From Ifrita kowaldi (Eukaryota > Chordata > Aves > Passeriformes > Cinclosomatidae): a stretch of 64,000 nucleotides of DNA. Every line of letters starts with the position of its first letter. Within the stretch, counting starts at the first letter, position 1. The notes under the pieces are model-generated. The model was not told the DNA's origin, did not search any database, and saw nothing but the letters and a program-made list of their open reading frames with translations. Both the position numbers and the translations under genes were made by a program. The DNA lies in contig VZRS01000230.1 in NCBI GenBank assembly GCA_013398055.1, positions 1 through 64,000 on the forward strand. The letters are read 5' to 3'. Of the stretch, positions 60,852-64,000 are shown piece after piece.

Positions 60852-63214
60852 TGTGGAGGGAGAAAGAAGAGGTGGCCAAGTGGCTGCCACCAAAGCAACT
60901 CAAAAAACACAGAGGAAAAATCAGTTTGCGCTGGTAAGGAAAGGGAAGTCGGAGGTCTGTGCTGGGGCACCCAACACCAAGCTGTTCCTGTGCCTCTTGG
61001 GAGCTGGCCATGTATCTCTCCTGGAGTCTACTGGCAGTCCATTCAGACCCTCTCCATCTGCCTTTTCCTGGATAGGTGCCTTGATCTCCAGCCCGCTGTG
61101 CAGTGCTGCTGGGCACGGGCAGGTGCAAGCCCATATGCAGCGGGGCACGCGCAACTCCGGGAACAGGAAGCGCTCTGAGCCATCCACTCCGCAGCCCCAA
61201 GCTGCTTTGCATACACTTCTGCTTCTCCTTTTGTGTCTTTCCTCCCCATACCCCCTATTATTTTTGGGTCCCTGTCTTTAGCACACAAGGGCTGACTCCA
61301 CGCATGCATCTTGGGTTCTGGCCGTGCTCACAAAACTCAGTTCTGCACGTCCTCTGTTCCCCTTCTTCTCCAAAAGGCCGATGAGCAACACGAATGCTCC
61401 CAAATGTCCTACATGCTCTGTACAGGCACAAGGGGGAATCCATGTGAACCCAGAGCTGCAGACTTCAAGGTCCAGGCTAGTGCTCTGAGCACAGCAGTGC
61501 CTGCCTGAAAGCAGCCTGCCTCGGGATGGGACTGACACAGGCGGTGGTAGCTCAGAAGGGATGGGGAGGGTGAGAGGTGGTGGTGAAGCTGCCCAGAAAG
61601 GCAAGCAGAGACCAGGACAAACAGCTACTACCTGCAGGGAGCCCACACAGCACTGAGGGAGCTGAGCTGAGGACCTTCAAGATGCCAGCACGGCATACTG
61701 AGGCCAGAGCTGACAACCTGGTACAAAAAGAAGGAAAACTAACCATTCCAGTTACCCAGCTGTTTCCAGCTGTGGCCCATGACTGCCCTGCCCACAACTC
61801 TGGTTTCAAGGTCTGCAGGTCTGGTGAAAGAACGGGAGCTAAGCAGTGGCCTAAGAGTGCAATCCAGCTGGCAAAGGAGCCTGACTTTTCCCTGGGGCCA
61901 TCTCAGGCAGGGCAGCAGGAACAGCAAGAGCCTTGCTCATTTCAAGTAGCAGCAGCTGCAGACTTCCCCACACACCACCAGACTGGGAAATCCTGCAAAA
62001 AGATGAACAGGCTGCTAGCTACGACCTAGACAAAAACTCGTGGCCAAGACAGAAACCAGCAACAAAGGGAAGTACAGGAGAGATGAGTGGGAAGCTAAAC
62101 TTCATTGCTAGAAAGGCAACGCAGGCACCTACAACAGCTTCCTTAGAAATGCTTCTGGTTTCGTGCACATGGTGAGCTGGGCTGTGGTGAGCCAGAGGTA
62201 CTGACTTAGAACTGATATTAAAAACCAAGGAGATCTTAAATGCACTGGACCAGTTCAAGGGAACAACTTCTGCACAAAGTTGTAGAAGTTGCACCTGAAA
62301 GACGGCACCTAAATCAGAGTCAGTCTAGCAGGAACAGGAAACAAGTGCTGTTTATAGCTAAGGGAGAAAAGGCAGGAACTTCCAGGGAGAAGTCCCAAAA
62401 GATAATTCCTGATATCAAAAGAGTATTAGAGTATGTTGAATCAATATGAAGCCAAGGCAGATGAAACCCAGAACTTAGGCATCCCTACACCTTACACTGA
62501 CTGAAGGAGAAAATCTGTCTGAGGAACTGAACTGTCCAACTGAACTTTAGTTGGACACAAGAGAACAGGGAAAGAACACGGTAGCAAAGAGCCCAGACCA
62601 GAATAAGAAAGGGTGAGAGAGCACTTGTCCCATGTTAACTCAGTATCCCCCAGAAGGACAAGCCACAGGGTGCAGTGTAATCTCTTGACAGCATTTTTGT
62701 GGACACAAATCCCATATCACATCATTTACAGGATGAGTTTATGCTTCTGCTTGCTTTCATTTTAAGAAAGGACTGGATGCACGCAGCTGCCCTGATGCCT
62801 TTGATCTGGGCTGCCTAATTAAAAACTACCAATAAGGGAGGGCAATATCACCGTAGAGAAGCCATCAGTTGGTATCTTCAAGGTTGCTCTCCCAAATGGC
62901 TGCAGAATGGAACAGCTGAGCCACTGAATATAATAAGACTATAACTGAGCCACTAAAACATTTTTTTAATATAATTAGGAGGTCAAGAGATTTTAGCAAA
63001 GAGACTACACTTACACTGTTGTTTGGCTTTCGGTACAACACAGGTGTTAGAACCTCATCTTGGTAAATCCCTTGTGGAACCAGGCCACAGCTAGCGCAGT
63101 AACAAATTAACAGGAGAAGATAAATGAAATAGCTAATTAAAAGACACACACATCTGGATTGCTGGGGAAAAAAAAAATGCACTGAGAAACCGGAAAGAAT
63201 CCAGTATAATGCAA
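60852..63214 (-). other. Upstream flank of PTPN6 (5' UTR and promoter region)
   Basis: The first coding exon ends at its ATG (60849-60851); the transcription start is upstream but cannot be placed. In mammals PTPN6 has two promoters and an upstream alternative first exon; I found no convincing equivalent. No other gene is recognised in this stretch of about 2.4 kb. Confidence 0.4.
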
Positions 63215-63560
63215 CTAAGGCAGTGAAGAGCCTGGAGCACAGCAGTGAGCAAGCTGGGTTTATTCAGCTTGAAGAAAAGATACTTAAGGAGGGATTTAAC
63301 ACTTGTCTGAGACTACCTAAAAGGGGCCTTGGGGGTTTAGAGATTATAAATCGGATTCTTCTTTGTGGGACACAACAAAAGGACAAGAGGCAACAGGCAT
63401 CACTTGCAGCAAGGGAAATTCTGATTAGGTATCAGGAAAAACTGCACACATGCTCCCCACCAGGGGTGGTTCAGCACTTGCCACAGGTTCGCAGAGCAGC
63501 TGAGGAACCTCCACCCTGGGAGGTGTCAGGACTCACCTGAACAAGGCCCTGAGCTAGTTT
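63215..63560 (+). mobile_element. CR1 LINE 3' fragment (plus orientation)
   Basis: The forward CR1 pattern is visible: 'agcctggagcacagcagtga', 'tgggtttattcagcttgaag', 'gagactacctaaaaggggcc', 'acaaaaggacaagaggcaac' and 'tgaacaaggccctgagctag'. It is diverged but clear. Confidence 0.75.
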
Positions 63561-64000
63561 TGGGGAGAGCTCTGCTGTGAGCAGGGGGTGGGACTAAGCA
63601 ATCCAGAGGTCAAAACAGTCGTCAAAGGAAGAGCAGAGGGAAAGGTTATGTATAGAGGATTTTTTGCCCTTGTACTTCTTAAGCCTCTATTAACAGCTAC
63701 GTGTAGAGTCAACCGTCAAATCCATAACAAATTTTGCATCCTTTGGCAAGGAGTTCCATTGCCCAGCTACAGAAACACTTCCTCCTTTGACTTGCTGATA
63801 ACCTTCTCCCTGCCTCTTTTTCATTAACACCTGGTTGCTGTAAAGAAAGGAAAATCAATGGGTGGTTCTTGTTTCTCTCTGCCTGCTCCAAGCTGCTCGT
63901 GGTAACAGGCCTGAGACATTCGTATCCATCCTCAGCTCTTTGCCAGGCTGAAGACTCCAGCCCTACTAAAGTGTTCTTTGTACAGAGCTATTCTACACCT
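63561..64000. other. Unassigned DNA at the right edge
   Basis: About 440 bases with no recognised gene or repeat; possibly a further faint CR1 remnant in the opposite orientation ('ttccattgcccagctacaga', 'ttgacttgctgataaccttc'). Confidence 0.35.

Noticed and set aside
1..64000. CRISPR arrays, bacterial operons, phage or plasmid features, tRNA or rRNA genes
   Set aside because: None seen. The tandem repeats present are simple satellites without spacers, and the gene structures are those of a vertebrate.

Overview
The window is vertebrate chromosomal DNA, almost certainly from a bird. Two things support this: roughly a dozen CR1 LINE fragments with the typical avian CR1 3' ends (no Alu, B1 or L1 seen), and six multi-exon genes in the order known from human 12p13 but read from the other end. 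The order is C1R(+), C1S(-), LPCAT3(+), EMG1(-), PHB2(+), PTPN6(-). Proteins encoded by the spliced exons are intact and very close to their vertebrate orthologues, so the genes look functional. I could not determine the species.

Layout. About 0.3-8.3 kb: C1R, with a CpG-rich first exon, ten further coding exons, and the whole protease domain in one exon. About 9.6-17.2 kb: C1S, tail-to-tail with C1R. These two genes encode the proteases of the classical complement C1 complex; C1r activates C1s, which cleaves C4 and C2. About 17.2-24 kb: intergenic DNA with CR1 copies, a small CpG island and a GGGTCT-type hexamer array that ends in a 126-base assembly gap. About 24.2-38.3 kb: LPCAT3, an ER lysophosphatidylcholine acyltransferase. 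Its first coding exon is not visible and is probably in the gap. About 38.4-42.4 kb: EMG1, a ribosome-biogenesis pseudouridine methyltransferase, with an ADIPOR1-like pseudogene in its last intron. About 42.4-48.9 kb: PHB2 (prohibitin-2), head-to-head with EMG1. A single N at 42390 replaces the start of both genes and their shared promoter. About 48.9-52.1 kb: intergenic DNA dominated by a 1.8-kb CR1 element. About 52.1-60.9 kb: PTPN6 (SHP-1), a tyrosine phosphatase of blood cells, complete from ATG to stop. About 60.9-64 kb: upstream flank of PTPN6 with one more CR1 copy.

The most notable observations are a minor-class (U12) AT-AC intron in PHB2 with an exact TCCTTAAC branch site; the collapsed EMG1/PHB2 junction; the ADIPOR1-like processed pseudogene, a class that is scarce in birds; a GDSGS active-site motif in C1R in place of GDSGG; and an initiator ATG in C1R that is split by an intron. 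I found no undescribed multi-gene system. The interest lies in gene structure and assembly. All exon coordinates were read by eye from splice signals and reading-frame continuity, without alignment software or transcripts.
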